Positions 9,343-19,538 are shown, counted from the stretch's first letter. The stretch is 64,000 nt of DNA from an uncultured bacterium (GCA_938092135.1 CALLJL010000013.1:62001-126000); one strand, 5' to 3'. Numbers and translations are program-made. The notes: generated by a model not told the origin, from the letters alone.

Positions 9343-10536
9343 TTAAACCATTTCGATGGCCACAGCCACCGAATCTCCACCCCCCAGACAGAGAGCAGCA
9401 ACGCCTCTTTTTAGTTTTCTATGTTTTAGGGCATAAATCAAAGTAGTTAAAATTCGAGCTCCGGTAGCACCAATAGGATGCCCAAGAGCAACTGCCCCGC
9501 CATGAACGTTGACTTTTTCTCGATCCAGTTTTAATTCCTTGAGTAAGACTACCATCTGGGCACTGAAGGCCTCGTTAATTTCAAAAAGATCTATGTCTTC
9601 AAGTTTCCAGCCACAATTAGCAACGACTTTTTCTATAGCCCCCTTAGGAGCGTACATCACCATCGAAGGCTCAACCGGGTTTGTGGCCCAGCCGACAAAA
9701 CGTGCTAGAGGAGAAGATAAATTCAAAGTTTTAATGGCTTCTTCCGAGGCCAGTACGCAAGCTGCAGCGCCGTCGCTAAGCTGAGAGGCATTGCCAGCGG
9801 TAACGGTCCCATCTTTTTTAAAGGCAGGTTTTAATTTAGCTAGCTTCTCGAGGGTTGTATCCCGACGGGGACCTTCATCATTCTTTAAAATAATTGGCTC
9901 GCCTCTTTTCTGAGGTATGGTCACAGGGACAATTTCTTCCTCAAAATAACCATTATCGATGGCCTTGATAGCCTTTTGATGAGAGCTGAGAGCGTATAAA
10001 TCCTGTTCCTCACGAGTAGCCCCAAAACGTTCGGCAATTATTTCTCCGGTAACGCCCATATGGATATTTTCAAAGGCACACCATAGACCATCATAAATCA
10101 TGGCATCTTTCATCTGGATATCACCAAACCTGACGCCCTCGCGCAAACCCCAAACAAGATAGGGCGCCCGGCTCATGCTCTCCATGCCTCCGGCTACCAC
10201 CACTTCCTTTTCCTCAAGTTGAATACTTTTAGCTCCGAGAACTATGGCCATGAGACCTGATCCACAGACCATATTAACAGCATAGCAACTTATGGTATAG
10301 GGAAGTCCACCCTTAACGGCAGCCTGCTTAGCTGGCGCTTGACCAAGGCCGGCCGAAACCACATTACCCATAATTACTTCCTGAACATTCTCTGGAGCAA
10401 GGCGAGACTTGGCCACTGCTTCCCTAATCGCTAGACCGCCAAGCTCAGGCGCCGAAAAATCCTTGAGCGCTCCCAGAAAAACACCGATAGGTGTGCGGGC
10501 AGCGCTGACAATAAAAACATCTCTTACTTCGCACAT
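9343..10536 (-). CDS. atoB: Acetyl-CoA C-acetyltransferase (thiolase)
   Basis: 397 residues, standard thiolase length. The acyl-accepting Cys is in MVCGSGLMA, the His of NEAFSAQ and the [11 protein letters not shown] region are present, and the second catalytic Cys lies in [19 protein letters not shown] precedes the ATG. It condenses two acetyl-CoA or cleaves acetoacetyl-CoA. The next gene encodes 3-hydroxyacyl-CoA dehydrogenase; no crotonase or acyl-CoA dehydrogenase gene is in the window, so pathway direction cannot be decided here. Confidence 0.94.
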   Translation of the reverse strand: MCEVRDVFIVSAARTPIGVFLGALKDFSAPELGGLAIREAVAKSRLAPENVQEVIMGNVVSAGLGQAPAKQAAVKGGLPYTISCYAVNMVCGSGLMAIVLGAKSIQLEEKEVVVAGGMESMSRAPYLVWGLREGVRFGDIQMKDAMIYDGLWCAFENIHMGVTGEIIAERFGATREEQDLYALSSHQKAIKAIDNGYFEEEIVPVTIPQKRGEPIILKNDEGPRRDTTLEKLAKLKPAFKKDGTVTAGNASQLSDGAAACVLASEEAIKTLNLSSPLARFVGWATNPVEPSMVMYAPKGAIEKVVANCGWKLEDIDLFEINEAFSAQMVVLLKELKLDREKVNVHGGAVALGHPIGATGARILTTLIYALKHRKLKRGVAALCLGGGDSVAVAIEMV

Positions 10537-10744
10537 AAATCCTCTCCTTTTTTCATTTTTAGAAAATAATATCTCTTCTTTTTTATCATATTAGAGAAAA
10601 AAGTTGAATCTTAATCTCGCAAAGATAACGCTTCTTTCGGCTCAGATTCTCATTCCATTTTTTGAGGAAAAGAAAAAGAAAAAATCCTTCACCTCAATTT
10701 ACTTCTAATAAAATCTATTTACCATAAAAATCGACCATTTAAAT

Positions 10745-12382
10745 CTAACTTAGACCGACAACTTCGCCTTCTGGAGTAATATCAATTCTTTCGGCAGCGG
10801 GATTGCGAGGAAGTCCGGGCATTGTCATGATATCGCCACAAAGGACTACGACAAACCCAGCTCCGGCGCTCAGCGAAACATCGGTTACTATAAGTTTAAA
10901 ATCACGGGGCCGTCCTCTCAATTCCTCATCATCAGAAAGGGAATACTGGGTTTTGGCTACGCAAACAGGTAGATTCCTGAACCCATCCCTTTCCATTTTT
11001 TGCAGCTTTCGCCTAGTTTTACCTTCCATGGCCACATCGGCTGCCCCATAAATCTTTCGGACAATAATCTGAATCTTCTCTTCAAGGGAAGCCTCAAGAG
11101 GATAAAGGAAATTAAAGTTAGCTTTATCCTCTTTAATGGAGGTTAAAATCTCTCTCGCCAGGTCTAGACCGCCCTGACTTCCCTTTTCATAAACTTCACT
11201 GAGGGCCACCCGGAAACCGGCCTGACGGCAAAAATTTAGGACTAAATTAATTTCTTCCTCAGTATCTGCGGGGAAACGATTCAAGGCGATGACAAAGGGA
11301 ATCCCAAAGGTGCGAAGAATAGAAGCATGCTGTTCAAGATTTTCAAAGCCCAGTTTAAGAGTCTCTAAATTAACCTGGCCGAGATTCTCTAAAGCTTGCC
11401 CCCCATGATATTTAAGAGCTCGAATCGTGGCTACAAGCACACAAGCCGCCGGAGGGGGGACATGGCCTGTCCGAACAACAATATCAAAAAATTTTTCAGC
11501 TCCCAGATCAGATCCGAAGCCGCTTTCAGTAACTACAAAATCGGCTCGACTGAGGCCAAGCCTCATAGCTATAACCGAGCATGCTCCATGAGCTATATTG
11601 GCGAATGGGCCGCCATGAATAAGGGCTGGTGTTCCCTCCAGGGTCTGGACCAGGTTGGGTTTAATGGCATCGCGAAGTAGCGCGGCCATAGCTCCATGAG
11701 CCTTGATTTCCCGGGCAAAAACAGGTCGGTCATCAGGGGAATAACCAACAAGAATGTTGCCTAGCCTTTCTTTAAGCTCATTTAGATCTATAGATAAACA
11801 TAAAATTGCCATAACTTCAGAAGCAGCAGTAATATCAAATCCAGATTCCCTAGCAATTCCCCTAAGGGGTCCGCCAATGCCCACAATGACATCTCTTAGA
11901 ACCCGATCATCCATATCAATTACTCTTTTCCAAGTAACCTTGCGGCAATCGATAAGACAGGAAGGTCCATCAAAATGTAGACGATTGTCAATCATAGCGG
12001 CCAGAAGATTATGGGCTGAGGTGACGGCATGAATATCACCAGTAAAATGAAGATTGATAGCCTCAGAGGGAATAACTCTGGCCTTGCCTCCTCCTGTGGC
12101 TCCTCCTTTAAGGCCAAAAACGGGCCCAAGGGAGGGTTCTCTCAAAGCTACAACCGCATTTTGACCCATCCGACGAAGAGCATCAGCCAGGCCAATGGCC
12201 GTTGTTGTTTTGCCCTCACCAGCTGGAGTAGGGCTCATAGCTGTAACCATAATCAATTTTCCTCTGGGTTTAAAATCACCCTGGCGGGGCCAGACCTTAA
12301 TTTTGGCTTTGTCATCTCCATATTTCTCCAAATCGTTAGGGGTAAGTTCCAATTTGGCGGCAATGGCTTCAATTGGCTCCAT
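10745..12382 (-). CDS. fhs: Formate-tetrahydrofolate ligase
   Basis: 545 residues, near the usual 550-560. The P-loop is in TPAGEGKTTTAIGLAD, followed by LREPSLGPVFGLKGGATGGG and HFTGDIHAVTSAHNLLAA, all hallmark blocks of 10-formyl-THF synthetase. It makes 10-formyl-THF from formate, THF and ATP, feeding purine synthesis or one-carbon flow. An AGAGGAGGAAG ribosome-binding site is present. No other one-carbon gene is adjacent, so participation in a Wood-Ljungdahl route is not shown. Confidence 0.97.
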   Translation of the reverse strand: MEPIEAIAAKLELTPNDLEKYGDDKAKIKVWPRQGDFKPRGKLIMVTAMSPTPAGEGKTTTAIGLADALRRMGQNAVVALREPSLGPVFGLKGGATGGGKARVIPSEAINLHFTGDIHAVTSAHNLLAAMIDNRLHFDGPSCLIDCRKVTWKRVIDMDDRVLRDVIVGIGGPLRGIARESGFDITAASEVMAILCLSIDLNELKERLGNILVGYSPDDRPVFAREIKAHGAMAALLRDAIKPNLVQTLEGTPALIHGGPFANIAHGACSVIAMRLGLSRADFVVTESGFGSDLGAEKFFDIVVRTGHVPPPAACVLVATIRALKYHGGQALENLGQVNLETLKLGFENLEQHASILRTFGIPFVIALNRFPADTEEEINLVLNFCRQAGFRVALSEVYEKGSQGGLDLAREILTSIKEDKANFNFLYPLEASLEEKIQIIVRKIYGAADVAMEGKTRRKLQKMERDGFRNLPVCVAKTQYSLSDDEELRGRPRDFKLIVTDVSLSAGAGFVVVLCGDIMTMPGLPRNPAAERIDITPEGEVVGLS

Positions 12383-12481
12383 AAACTTCCTCCTCTTTTA
12401 AATATTATTTCTGTCTTCCCCTAAGTTTAGCGATTTTTCGGTCAATAAGCGATAGAAAAATGAAAGAATTTAATTTTGAAT

Positions 12482-13222
12482 TCATTCATTTTTAGCCGAA
12501 TAAGGGAAAAGGCGTTCATAAGAATCAATCAGACCGGCATCGGCGAAACTAAAGTAGCGGTTATTGCCAATAATTATATGGTCAAGCACTTTAAGCTGCA
12601 TAATGGTGGCAGCAAAAACCAGCTCTTTGGTTATTTCCTTATCGCAAAGGGATGGTTCAGGATCTCCAGAGGGATGGTTATGGACGAAAATTAAAGCTGA
12701 AGCATTATGTTTGAGGGCTTCTTTCATTATTTCCCGGGGATAAACAGCGCTGGCATCAACCGTCCCTTCAAAAAGGGTCTTTTCTTCGATGATTTGATTT
12801 TTAACATCGAGAAAAAGAACCTTGAACTTTTCCTTTTTTAGATCCCGCAAGGAATGGAAGAGATAGTCAAAGACTTCTCGGGAGGAGCGACAATAGGGCC
12901 GGCTCATCATCCGTTCTCGGAGGAAACGGCGGGCAACTTCATGAACAAATTTGAGCCCAAAAATATTGTGAGGGCCAATACCCCTAATTTCCTGAAGCTC
13001 TTCAGGCGAGGCTTCCAGAACCCCTCTTAAATTTTTAAATCGACGCAGAGCTTCGCGGGCCGGTTCGCGGCAATCGCGACGAGGCGTGGCCAAGGTGAGC
13101 AAAAGCTCAACTATTTCATAATCAAGAAAGGCGTCAAGACCGCTACGGAGAAACTTTTCCCGCAGTCGACGCCGGTGTCCCTCCCGGAAATCCCCTTCTT
13201 TCCTTCTCGCTGGTTTGCTCAT
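12482..13222 (-). CDS. radC: RadC family JAMM-domain protein
   Basis: 246 residues. The N-terminal part has a helix-hairpin-helix-like segment (LQEIRGIGPHNIFGLK). The C-terminal MPN/JAMM-like domain carries HNHPSGDPEPS with the downstream acidic residue in TKELVFAATIM, matching the RadC/UPF0758 family. RadC proteins were linked to DNA repair but the biochemical role is unsettled. Stand-alone gene with A/T-rich flanks. Confidence 0.93.
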   Translation of the reverse strand: MSKPARRKEGDFREGHRRRLREKFLRSGLDAFLDYEIVELLLTLATPRRDCREPAREALRRFKNLRGVLEASPEELQEIRGIGPHNIFGLKFVHEVARRFLRERMMSRPYCRSSREVFDYLFHSLRDLKKEKFKVLFLDVKNQIIEEKTLFEGTVDASAVYPREIMKEALKHNASALIFVHNHPSGDPEPSLCDKEITKELVFAATIMQLKVLDHIIIGNNRYFSFADAGLIDSYERLFPYSAKNE

Positions 13223-13294
13223 TTTGTCTTCCCAATAAAAAGACGTTTTTTCTTCTCACCAAAATGGGGACACAAACATTTTTTAGAGGAGGGC

Positions 13295-13984
13295 TTAAAG
13301 ACCAAGCTGACGGCGTTTATCAGCCTCTTTGATCTGTTCATTTAAAATATACAAAAGAACGCCAATAACAAGCCACAACCAGCCGAGAAAGGCATAAACA
13401 CTTATTTCTTCTTTTATATTTTTAAATTGGGGTTTGATTATTTCTTCGTCTTTGGCTTCTTCTTTTTTAACATCTTCCTGTCTTTTATTTGAAGCCTCAA
13501 CGTCATCCGAAATTTTTATTCCTAACATAGAAAATAATGAACCGTCTTTTTCTCGGGAAAGCTTAAAATTTATGATCTCTTCCCTTTCTGTCCGAACGAT
13601 CTCTTTTCTCTTTTTCTCTTTCATCTCTGGCAGATCAGTTTTAAAAATAAGGTCACCCAATTCACCTATTGAAGCCAACAACTTGAAACTTCTTAATTCA
13701 GCTGAAGCTTTCTCATTAAGACAGGGTTGAGGCGAAAAAGGAATTTCTTCATTTAGTTGCACTTCCCTTAGAGAAATGTCTGATAAAATGGAATAAGCGG
13801 CAGAACAGAGATGAAAAAAACAAATAAAAAAAATAATAAAGTTTAAATAGCACCTAATTTTAAAACGGCACCTATTTTTGAATGATTTCTTAGTTTTTAA
13901 AAAATCAAAAATTTTTAATTTTTTAATCTTAACTACAAAAATTATTTTTTCAGGTACTTCCCCATTTACTTTGTCCAATTTCAT
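13295..13984 (-). CDS. Unknown membrane-anchored protein at the end of the cytochrome b operon
   Basis: Not recognised. 229 residues; the ATG overlaps the cytochrome b stop (ATGA), which supports this start and translational coupling. A lysine-rich N-terminus precedes a hydrophobic stretch (about 46-65) that could be an anchor or late signal sequence. The middle is charged and low-complexity (EDVKKEEAKDEE). A second hydrophobic helix lies near residues 195-213, followed by a basic tail. Both ends would place the middle region on one face of the membrane. Codon usage is more A/T-rich than in the neighbouring respiratory genes. By position it could be an accessory or maturation factor for the Rieske/cytochrome b complex, but nothing in the sequence shows this. 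Confidence 0.65.
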   Translation of the reverse strand: MKLDKVNGEVPEKIIFVVKIKKLKIFDFLKTKKSFKNRCRFKIRCYLNFIIFFICFFHLCSAAYSILSDISLREVQLNEEIPFSPQPCLNEKASAELRSFKLLASIGELGDLIFKTDLPEMKEKKRKEIVRTEREEIINFKLSREKDGSLFSMLGIKISDDVEASNKRQEDVKKEEAKDEEIIKPQFKNIKEEISVYAFLGWLWLVIGVLLYILNEQIKEADKRRQLGL

Positions 13985-15066
13985 TCAAAAAGACTCCAAA
14001 TGGTCATGGCAATCGCATAAATTATGATAATTACAGATATAGCTGTTATGATTTTTCCCTTTTTTCGGGCTGGCTGATTATCAATTAAAGGAAGGAAGAA
14101 GAAAAGGCCAAGAAAGAGCAGGATGATCAGAATAGCCAAGGTTTCGCCGCTAATGAAAATAATTTGAGAAGGGAAAAGCTTCAAGGTTTGAAAGAGGAAG
14201 AGAAAATACCACTCAGGCTTTATTCCAGCAGGTGTTGGCGCCATCAGGTCAGCTTGAGGGCCTAAAGAACGGGGGAAAAAAATAGCGACAGTAATAAGAA
14301 CCCCAAGGGCAATTAACCACACTCTGGCCTCCCTAAGAACGAAATCAGGCCAAAAAGGAATCTCCGGAACCTTAATTCCTCTCATTTCATATTTCAAAGG
14401 ATGGCTTATGCCAAGTTTTTGAATTAGGAAGATATGAAAACCAATCAGCAGAAAAATCATTAGGGGCAAAAGGCAGATATGGAAAAGATAAAAGCGAGTT
14501 AAAGTGTCAGCCCCAACATCTTCCCCACCCCGGAGAAATTTAGAAATCCAGCCTCCAATGAGGGGAATTACTCGAGGAATATCGGTACCTACCTTAGTAG
14601 CAGCCAGAGAGAGGCTATCCCAGGGAAGCAAATAACCACTAAAGCCGAACCCAAGGGTAATAATCAGAAGAAAAACGCCTGTCATCCAGGTTAATTCCCT
14701 TGGCCGGCGGTAGGATTTCAAAAGCCAAATGCTGATCATGTGAACAAAAACTGTGGCGATCATTCCGGTGGCCGACCAGAAATGAACCGAGCGGATTATC
14801 CAGCCCAAGGGAATTTCAGTCATTATCCTCCTGACACTGGCATGGGCTTCGGCTACTGTTGGTTTATAATAAAGGGCCAAGACAATTCCTGTGATAACCT
14901 GGACAGCAAGAAAAAGAAGGATAAGACTGCCAGTATAAAGCCAGATCGTATGCTCGCTTAAGGGGACCTTTTTCTGCCGCAGAAAATTTATTATTGCCCG
15001 CAAGCCCAGTCTTTCTTCCCAAAAATTCCCTTTTTTTTCTCTTAAGTTCTTGTGACGATTAATCAT
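13981..15066 (-). CDS. Cytochrome b, b6-type with subunit-IV-like C-terminus
   Basis: 361 residues, about eight membrane helices. Heme ligands are His95/His109 (13 residues between) and His196/His211 (14 between); the 14-residue spacing in the second pair is the b6f-type pattern, while bc1 cytochromes have 13. PEWY of the quinol-oxidation site is at 284-287, so the b6 and subunit IV parts are fused. It should pass electrons from (mena)quinol to the Rieske protein encoded directly upstream. Its ATG overlaps the Rieske stop and its stop overlaps the next ATG. No cytochrome c1 or f gene is present in the operon, so the electron acceptor is unknown. Confidence 0.92.
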   Translation of the reverse strand: MINRHKNLREKKGNFWEERLGLRAIINFLRQKKVPLSEHTIWLYTGSLILLFLAVQVITGIVLALYYKPTVAEAHASVRRIMTEIPLGWIIRSVHFWSATGMIATVFVHMISIWLLKSYRRPRELTWMTGVFLLIITLGFGFSGYLLPWDSLSLAATKVGTDIPRVIPLIGGWISKFLRGGEDVGADTLTRFYLFHICLLPLMIFLLIGFHIFLIQKLGISHPLKYEMRGIKVPEIPFWPDFVLREARVWLIALGVLITVAIFFPRSLGPQADLMAPTPAGIKPEWYFLFLFQTLKLFPSQIIFISGETLAILIILLFLGLFFFLPLIDNQPARKKGKIITAISVIIIIYAIAMTIWSLFE

Positions 15067-15512
15067 GCTTTTTCTTCGCGTCGAATGATAAGATGATCGC
15101 TTTCTTCATAGACAAAGAGCCGTCGCAAAGGTTTGGGAGGAGGCCCAGCAATATTCAGGCCATTTTCATCATACCATCCCTCATGGCAGGCACAGAAAAA
15201 TTTTCTCTTTTCAGGCAAATATTGGACATTACAATCGAGATGAGTACACACTCCCACAAAAGCAATCAACTGACCATCATCATTCCTTTTAAGGATTCCA
15301 GGCTTTATCCCCCAAGAAAAATATTTAACTGAATTGGGTTGAAGTTCAATCACCTCTTTGATCAAAAGAACCACTTCATCAGGCTCGCGATAGGGAGGCG
15401 TAATGGCTTTAAAAAGGGGATATATAAGGCTGCAAACAAAGGTCGCTAACCAACCCCCACCAAGCCAGCTTAGAAAACGACGCCGGCTGAGACAGGAATA
15501 TTTGAATTTCAT
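15063..15512 (-). CDS. Rieske [2Fe-2S] protein of a quinol oxidoreductase
   Basis: The ATG at 15512 follows CAGGAGGAAGAA and overlaps the sdhB stop (ATGA); the longer open frame to 15671 lies inside sdhB and is rejected. 149 residues. The N-terminus has SRRRFLSWLGGG, a twin-arginine-like motif ahead of a membrane helix. The Rieske motifs are CTHLDC (Cys89, His91) and CACH (Cys107, His110), with Cys94 and Cys109 placed for the usual disulfide, which suggests a high-potential cluster. It is the electron carrier between cytochrome b and an extracytoplasmic acceptor. Confidence 0.93.
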   Translation of the reverse strand: MKFKYSCLSRRRFLSWLGGGWLATFVCSLIYPLFKAITPPYREPDEVVLLIKEVIELQPNSVKYFSWGIKPGILKRNDDGQLIAFVGVCTHLDCNVQYLPEKRKFFCACHEGWYDENGLNIAGPPPKPLRRLFVYEESDHLIIRREEKA

Positions 15513-16285
15513 TTCTTCCTCCTGAAAATTTGCTTTATTTTTTCGATGAGATAACGCCGGCGAAGAGACAAAAGAGCATGGGCCGGATTTACCTGTCTTG
15601 GACAAACCTCGTTGCAGCGAAAAACAGTGTCGCAACCCCAAAGACCACTTGAGGTCCCCACATATTGCCAATCTTTAAAGCGGCGCCGATCACGGGGATC
15701 CCGAATATATCGGTAAAGCTTGGCTAAAGCAATTGGACCAAGGTATCTTTCATCTCGAGCTACAACTGGGCAGGCGCTGTAACAGCAGCCACAGAGGATG
15801 CAATTGGTTAAAGGCTCAATCGCCTCCATCTCCTTTTCTTCAAAGCGATAGCCTGGGCTCGAAAGCCAAAGGCTTTCCTCCTTAAGTTCTTGGAAACCCT
15901 GGCCTTCAATTTCTTCTTCAGCCATAACATATGGTTTTATAGCCTCAAGAGCCTGGAAAAAAGGCTCCATATCTACCACTAGATCCTTTAGAACAGGAAG
16001 ATTGGGCAATGGTTCAATGACAATAACTTCCTTACCAAGGGAATTAAGCCTTGTGCGACAGGCCAATTCAAATTCCCCATTAATAACCAAACCACAACTT
16101 CCACATACGCCTTCCCGACAGCTGTAACGAAAGGATAGAGTTGCATCCTGTTCATTCCGAATATCCATTAAAGCTTCAAGAATTACTTTCGATTTTTCCT
16201 CTTCATAAAAAAAATCTTGAAAATAAGGTTTTTCATCCTTCTTCGGGTCGAAGCGAAAAATTCGAAAAAGATATTTCCTAGCCAT
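15509..16285 (-). CDS. sdhB: Succinate dehydrogenase/fumarate reductase iron-sulfur subunit
   Basis: 258 residues. The N-terminal ferredoxin domain holds the [2Fe-2S] ligands in CREGVCGSCG plus a Cys in ELACRT. The C-terminal domain has CILCGCCYSACP and CDTVFRCNEVCP for the [4Fe-4S] and [3Fe-4S] clusters. It relays electrons between the flavoprotein and the membrane anchor. sdhA ends 12 bases upstream; its own stop overlaps the Rieske start. Direction (succinate oxidation or fumarate reduction) cannot be decided by sequence, although linkage to a quinol-oxidising complex favours oxidation. Confidence 0.95.
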   Translation of the reverse strand: MARKYLFRIFRFDPKKDEKPYFQDFFYEEEKSKVILEALMDIRNEQDATLSFRYSCREGVCGSCGLVINGEFELACRTRLNSLGKEVIVIEPLPNLPVLKDLVVDMEPFFQALEAIKPYVMAEEEIEGQGFQELKEESLWLSSPGYRFEEKEMEAIEPLTNCILCGCCYSACPVVARDERYLGPIALAKLYRYIRDPRDRRRFKDWQYVGTSSGLWGCDTVFRCNEVCPRQVNPAHALLSLRRRYLIEKIKQIFRRKK

Positions 16286-16297
16286 TACTATGGATAT

Positions 16298-17998
16298 TCA
16301 GTACAGCCTTGTTACAGGCGAATATTTGGTAATAACTACAGGCTTATAACTCAAAATAGGTCGACCCTCCTTCCAAGTAACGATGGTATGTTTTAGCCAA
16401 TCTTTATCATTCCTTTCGGGATAATCAAGTCGATAATGGGATCCCCTTGTTTCCCGCCGAGCTAAGGCCCCCATAGTTATAACCTCACAGAGGTCAAGCA
16501 TATATTCAAATTCCAGCATATTTACCATCTCCTGACTGTAACGTCGGTTATGGCCGGCAAGGTAACCTCTCTTTTCATAATCCTCACGAATATTCCTGAT
16601 TTCTTCCAAGGCTAAGGCCAAATCCTTCTCATTGCGGAAAATTCCCACTTTTTCGGTCATTATAACCTTCAATCGATTAAGTAATCGATGAACCTTTTCT
16701 CCGTCGCGGCGACTCATCCAGGCCTCAACTCTCTCATCAATTTTTCTGGCTTCTGCTTCCATAAAGCTGGGGTTAGCTTCCCTAATGTGGCTATTCTTAA
16801 CATAACGTGATGCTTCCCGGCCGGCTATCTTACCGAAAACAATAGTTTCGAGGAGCGAATTTCCACCAAGACGATTGGCGCCGTGAACGCTCACACAGGC
16901 ACATTCGCCGGCTGCATAAAAACCTGGAAGACAAGTTGCTCCTCTGATGTCCACATCAATTCCGCCCATGGAATAATGTTGGGCAGGTTGGATGGGAATG
17001 GGTTTTTCAATAGGGTCAAGACCGGCAAAGCGCAAACAGATATCACGAACCGAAGGCAATCTCTTTTTTATTTTTTCGGCGCCCAAATGGCGCAGATCAA
17101 GGAGTACATATTCGTTTTCAAAACCATTACCTCGATCAATTTCTGTCTGAATGGCCCTGGCCACAATATCCCGGGGGGCAAGCTCCATAGCCTGAGGAGC
17201 GTAATCGGCCATAAAACGGCGGCCATGACGATTGATCAGATAACCTCCTTCTCCCCTTGCTCCCTCTGTTATTAATATATTTTTACTATAAAGAGAAGTG
17301 GGGTGAAATTGAACAAATTCCATATCTTTAAGTGGAACTCCAGCTTTATAGGCAATCCCAATACCACTACCATGATTTATGTAGGCATTGGTTGTCTTAA
17401 GATAAACTCGACCATAGCCCCCCGTAGCAAAAATAACTGCCTTGGCCCTAACAGGAAAAATAAGGCCACTCGTTAGGTCGTAAACCACAACGCCCTGACA
17501 TACCCCATGCTCAACTAAAAGTTTAACCACAAGCCATTCAGAATAAATTTTGATCCGGCGACGCCAGACATGTTCAAAAAGGGTATGCATGATTACGAGG
17601 CCAGTTCGATCGGCTGCATAACAAGTGCGGGGAAAACCAGCCCCACCAAAAGGTCTTTGAGCGATGACTCCACCGGGGAAACGGCTAAAGGGAACGCCCA
17701 GTTTTTCGAGTTCATAAATCATAGGAATAGCTTCTCGGCAAAGAAGCTCGGCTGCGTCCTGGTCAGCTAAAAAATCGCTTCCTTTAATGGTATCGTAGGT
17801 ATGCTTTTCCCAATTATCATCTCGACCTTCTGGGTGATTACCTAAGGCCGCATTAATTCCACCCTGAGCTGCGACTGAATGAGAGCGAAGAGGATGAACC
17901 TTGGAAATTATGGCTATAGAAAGAGAAGGATCGGCTTGAAGAGCTGCAGCCAGACCGGCAAGTCCGCCGCCAACAATAAGAATATCGTGGCTAAGCAT
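16298..17998 (-). CDS. sdhA: Succinate dehydrogenase/fumarate reductase flavoprotein subunit
   Basis: 566 residues. The dinucleotide-binding motif is [14 protein letters not shown], the segment [16 protein letters not shown] contains the His that carries covalent FAD, and the substrate-site block [21 protein letters not shown] is present, as is the C-terminal [17 protein letters not shown]. All match complex II flavoproteins. The start ATG shares one base with the sdhC stop (TAATG), showing coupled translation. Acts at the cytoplasmic face of the membrane with SdhB and the anchor. Confidence 0.95.
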   Translation of the reverse strand: MLSHDILIVGGGLAGLAAALQADPSLSIAIISKVHPLRSHSVAAQGGINAALGNHPEGRDDNWEKHTYDTIKGSDFLADQDAAELLCREAIPMIYELEKLGVPFSRFPGGVIAQRPFGGAGFPRTCYAADRTGLVIMHTLFEHVWRRRIKIYSEWLVVKLLVEHGVCQGVVVYDLTSGLIFPVRAKAVIFATGGYGRVYLKTTNAYINHGSGIGIAYKAGVPLKDMEFVQFHPTSLYSKNILITEGARGEGGYLINRHGRRFMADYAPQAMELAPRDIVARAIQTEIDRGNGFENEYVLLDLRHLGAEKIKKRLPSVRDICLRFAGLDPIEKPIPIQPAQHYSMGGIDVDIRGATCLPGFYAAGECACVSVHGANRLGGNSLLETIVFGKIAGREASRYVKNSHIREANPSFMEAEARKIDERVEAWMSRRDGEKVHRLLNRLKVIMTEKVGIFRNEKDLALALEEIRNIREDYEKRGYLAGHNRRYSQEMVNMLEFEYMLDLCEVITMGALARRETRGSHYRLDYPERNDKDWLKHTIVTWKEGRPILSYKPVVITKYSPVTRLY

Positions 17999-18306
17999 TA
18001 ATAATCCCTAGTGAAATAAATGATCAGCATAGCTATGGTAAGCGCTGTTCCCAAGCCAGTAAAAAACCAGAAAAGAAATTTCTCGCGCTTGAAACCCATA
18101 TCCATGATCACAGTTCTCAGGCCATAAAGGGCATGATAAACAACACAAATAATCAGAATAACATCTATTACTGGGCTGGTATGGAGGGCAAGGGCCCAGT
18201 CTGGCTTCTTTTCTCTGGTCATGAGGAAAAAGCTGGTCAGAAACTTAAGACCAAGGAAAATAATCATTAAAAGGCCAGTCACCCGATGAAAAACCCAAAT
18301 GAACAT
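17998..18306 (-). CDS. sdhC: Succinate dehydrogenase membrane anchor (SdhC-like, single subunit)
   Basis: 102 residues with three predicted membrane helices. The FHRVTG motif near the N-terminus and His in [10 protein letters not shown] match the SdhC/SdhD heme b and quinone-site family. Only one anchor gene is present and it is short; a second anchor (sdhD) was not found between this gene and the operon start, so the enzyme may use a homodimeric or single three-helix anchor. First gene of the six-gene respiratory operon. Confidence 0.85.
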   Translation of the reverse strand: MFIWVFHRVTGLLMIIFLGLKFLTSFFLMTREKKPDWALALHTSPVIDVILIICVVYHALYGLRTVIMDMGFKREKFLFWFFTGLGTALTIAMLIIYFTRDY

Positions 18307-18512
18307 AAATATCCTCTCCTGAGAGAGTATAATTAAAGGAATCTTTAGCTCTTAGTCAAGAAATTTCCTTCTTCAGCTGTAGCTATTATAATAAGTTTAA
18401 AAACTCTCTTTGTCTGCCCAATTTAATCTTTGATTTCTTTGGTTCAAAAGATATTAGAATCCTAAAAAATAGAGGCTTTTTGGATTAAGAAGAGAGGAGG
18501 ACAGCAATTAAT

Positions 18513-18541
18513 TTGCTTATAAAAATTACTTCAAATATAAT
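18513..18541 (+). promoter_or_regulatory. Promoter of the DUF4412-like gene
   Basis: A perfect -10 hexamer TATAAT at 18536-18541 is spaced 17 bases from TTGCTT at 18513-18518. The start codon follows 24 bases later behind a strong AGGAGG. Confidence 0.6.
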
Positions 18542-18565
18542 AATTGAAACATAAAAGGAGGTTCA

Positions 18566-19282
18566 ATGAAAAAACTTTCCATAACTTTGGTCGCTTTGAT
18601 TTTCCTCTGCTCCTTTGCCTCTGCCGATATTCTTATCAAGATTAAAACCCATAGCGATGCCGTCACTATCATGGGGCAAACCCAGCCGGAGAAAAACGAA
18701 GTCAGCGAGCACTGGATTGGCGATGATCGTTATGCTGTCCATGGGTCGGATAGTTCGACCATCCTTGATCTTAAAACAAATAAGCTTTTTTTCCTTGATC
18801 ATCAAGAAAAAAGCTACGTGGAAACTACCCTTCCTCTCGATCTTAATAAACTGTTTCCACCTGAAATGGCTCAAATGATGTCAATGATGAAAATGACCGT
18901 AAATGTTAAGCCTATAGGACAAACTAAGACCATAGGTAACTGGAAATGTTCTGGCTATGAAGTCAATATTTCCATGATGATGATGCCTATGAAGATGATA
19001 GTCTGGGCCACAACTGATGTCCCCTTTAAAGTCGATGAGTTTATGGAAAAATTCTACGCCCCAATACTCAAGCTTCAACTTAGATTAGATGATTCAAGTT
19101 TAGCGGAGATGCTCAAAATCAAGGGCTTTTGGATTTATTCTGAAACTACAGGCGAAGTTATGGGGGCAAAAATTCGCAGCACCATGGAAGTCATTGAAAT
19201 CACAAAAGCTTCTCCACCTCCCAATGTATATTCCATCCCTGCCAATTATCGTCAAACAGAAAAAATTAAAATGAAGAAATAA
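18566..19282 (+). CDS. Secreted DUF4412-like protein
   Basis: 238 residues. A clean signal peptide (about 1-20, cleavage after SFASA) follows AAAAGGAGG. The mature protein has a pattern of beta strands with a methionine-rich central stretch (MAQMMSMMKM and MMMMPMKM), a WKCSGYEVN segment and a C-terminal strand pattern IRSTMEVIEI, resembling DUF4412 proteins, which are exported and of unknown function. Methionine clusters can bind copper, but no other metal ligand pattern or metal gene supports that here. Single gene with its own promoter, divergent from the sdh operon. Confidence 0.72.
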   Translation: MKKLSITLVALIFLCSFASADILIKIKTHSDAVTIMGQTQPEKNEVSEHWIGDDRYAVHGSDSSTILDLKTNKLFFLDHQEKSYVETTLPLDLNKLFPPEMAQMMSMMKMTVNVKPIGQTKTIGNWKCSGYEVNISMMMMPMKMIVWATTDVPFKVDEFMEKFYAPILKLQLRLDDSSLAEMLKIKGFWIYSETTGEVMGAKIRSTMEVIEITKASPPPNVYSIPANYRQTEKIKMKK

Positions 19283-19538
19283 AAGCCTGGCCCATTCTTT
19301 TCGGCTTCGTTTTAATAAATAATTTTTTATTTTTCGTTGAAACCAAAAAAATTTTCTAATTTTCGGCTCTAGATTGATTAAAAAAATAATTTAAGATTTT
19401 ATTAATAAAATTAATCTCTCCTTCTTTTCGATAAAAATTCATTAATAATTTTTCCCCTTAAAAATTTAAACCATCTTTCGTCGATTGAAATTTTAAAAGA
19501 GTTAATTTTTTAAAATTAAGTCTGGGATAAAAATTTGT

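Noticed and set aside
12029-12424. 131-residue plus-strand frame
   Set aside because: Antisense to the 5' end of fhs; composition is that of a shadow frame.
15513-15671. N-terminal extension of the Rieske protein
   Set aside because: Lies within sdhB; the ATG at 15512 has a strong ribosome-binding site and directly precedes a twin-arginine-like motif.
16883-17275. 130-residue plus-strand frame
   Set aside because: Antisense to conserved sdhA sequence.
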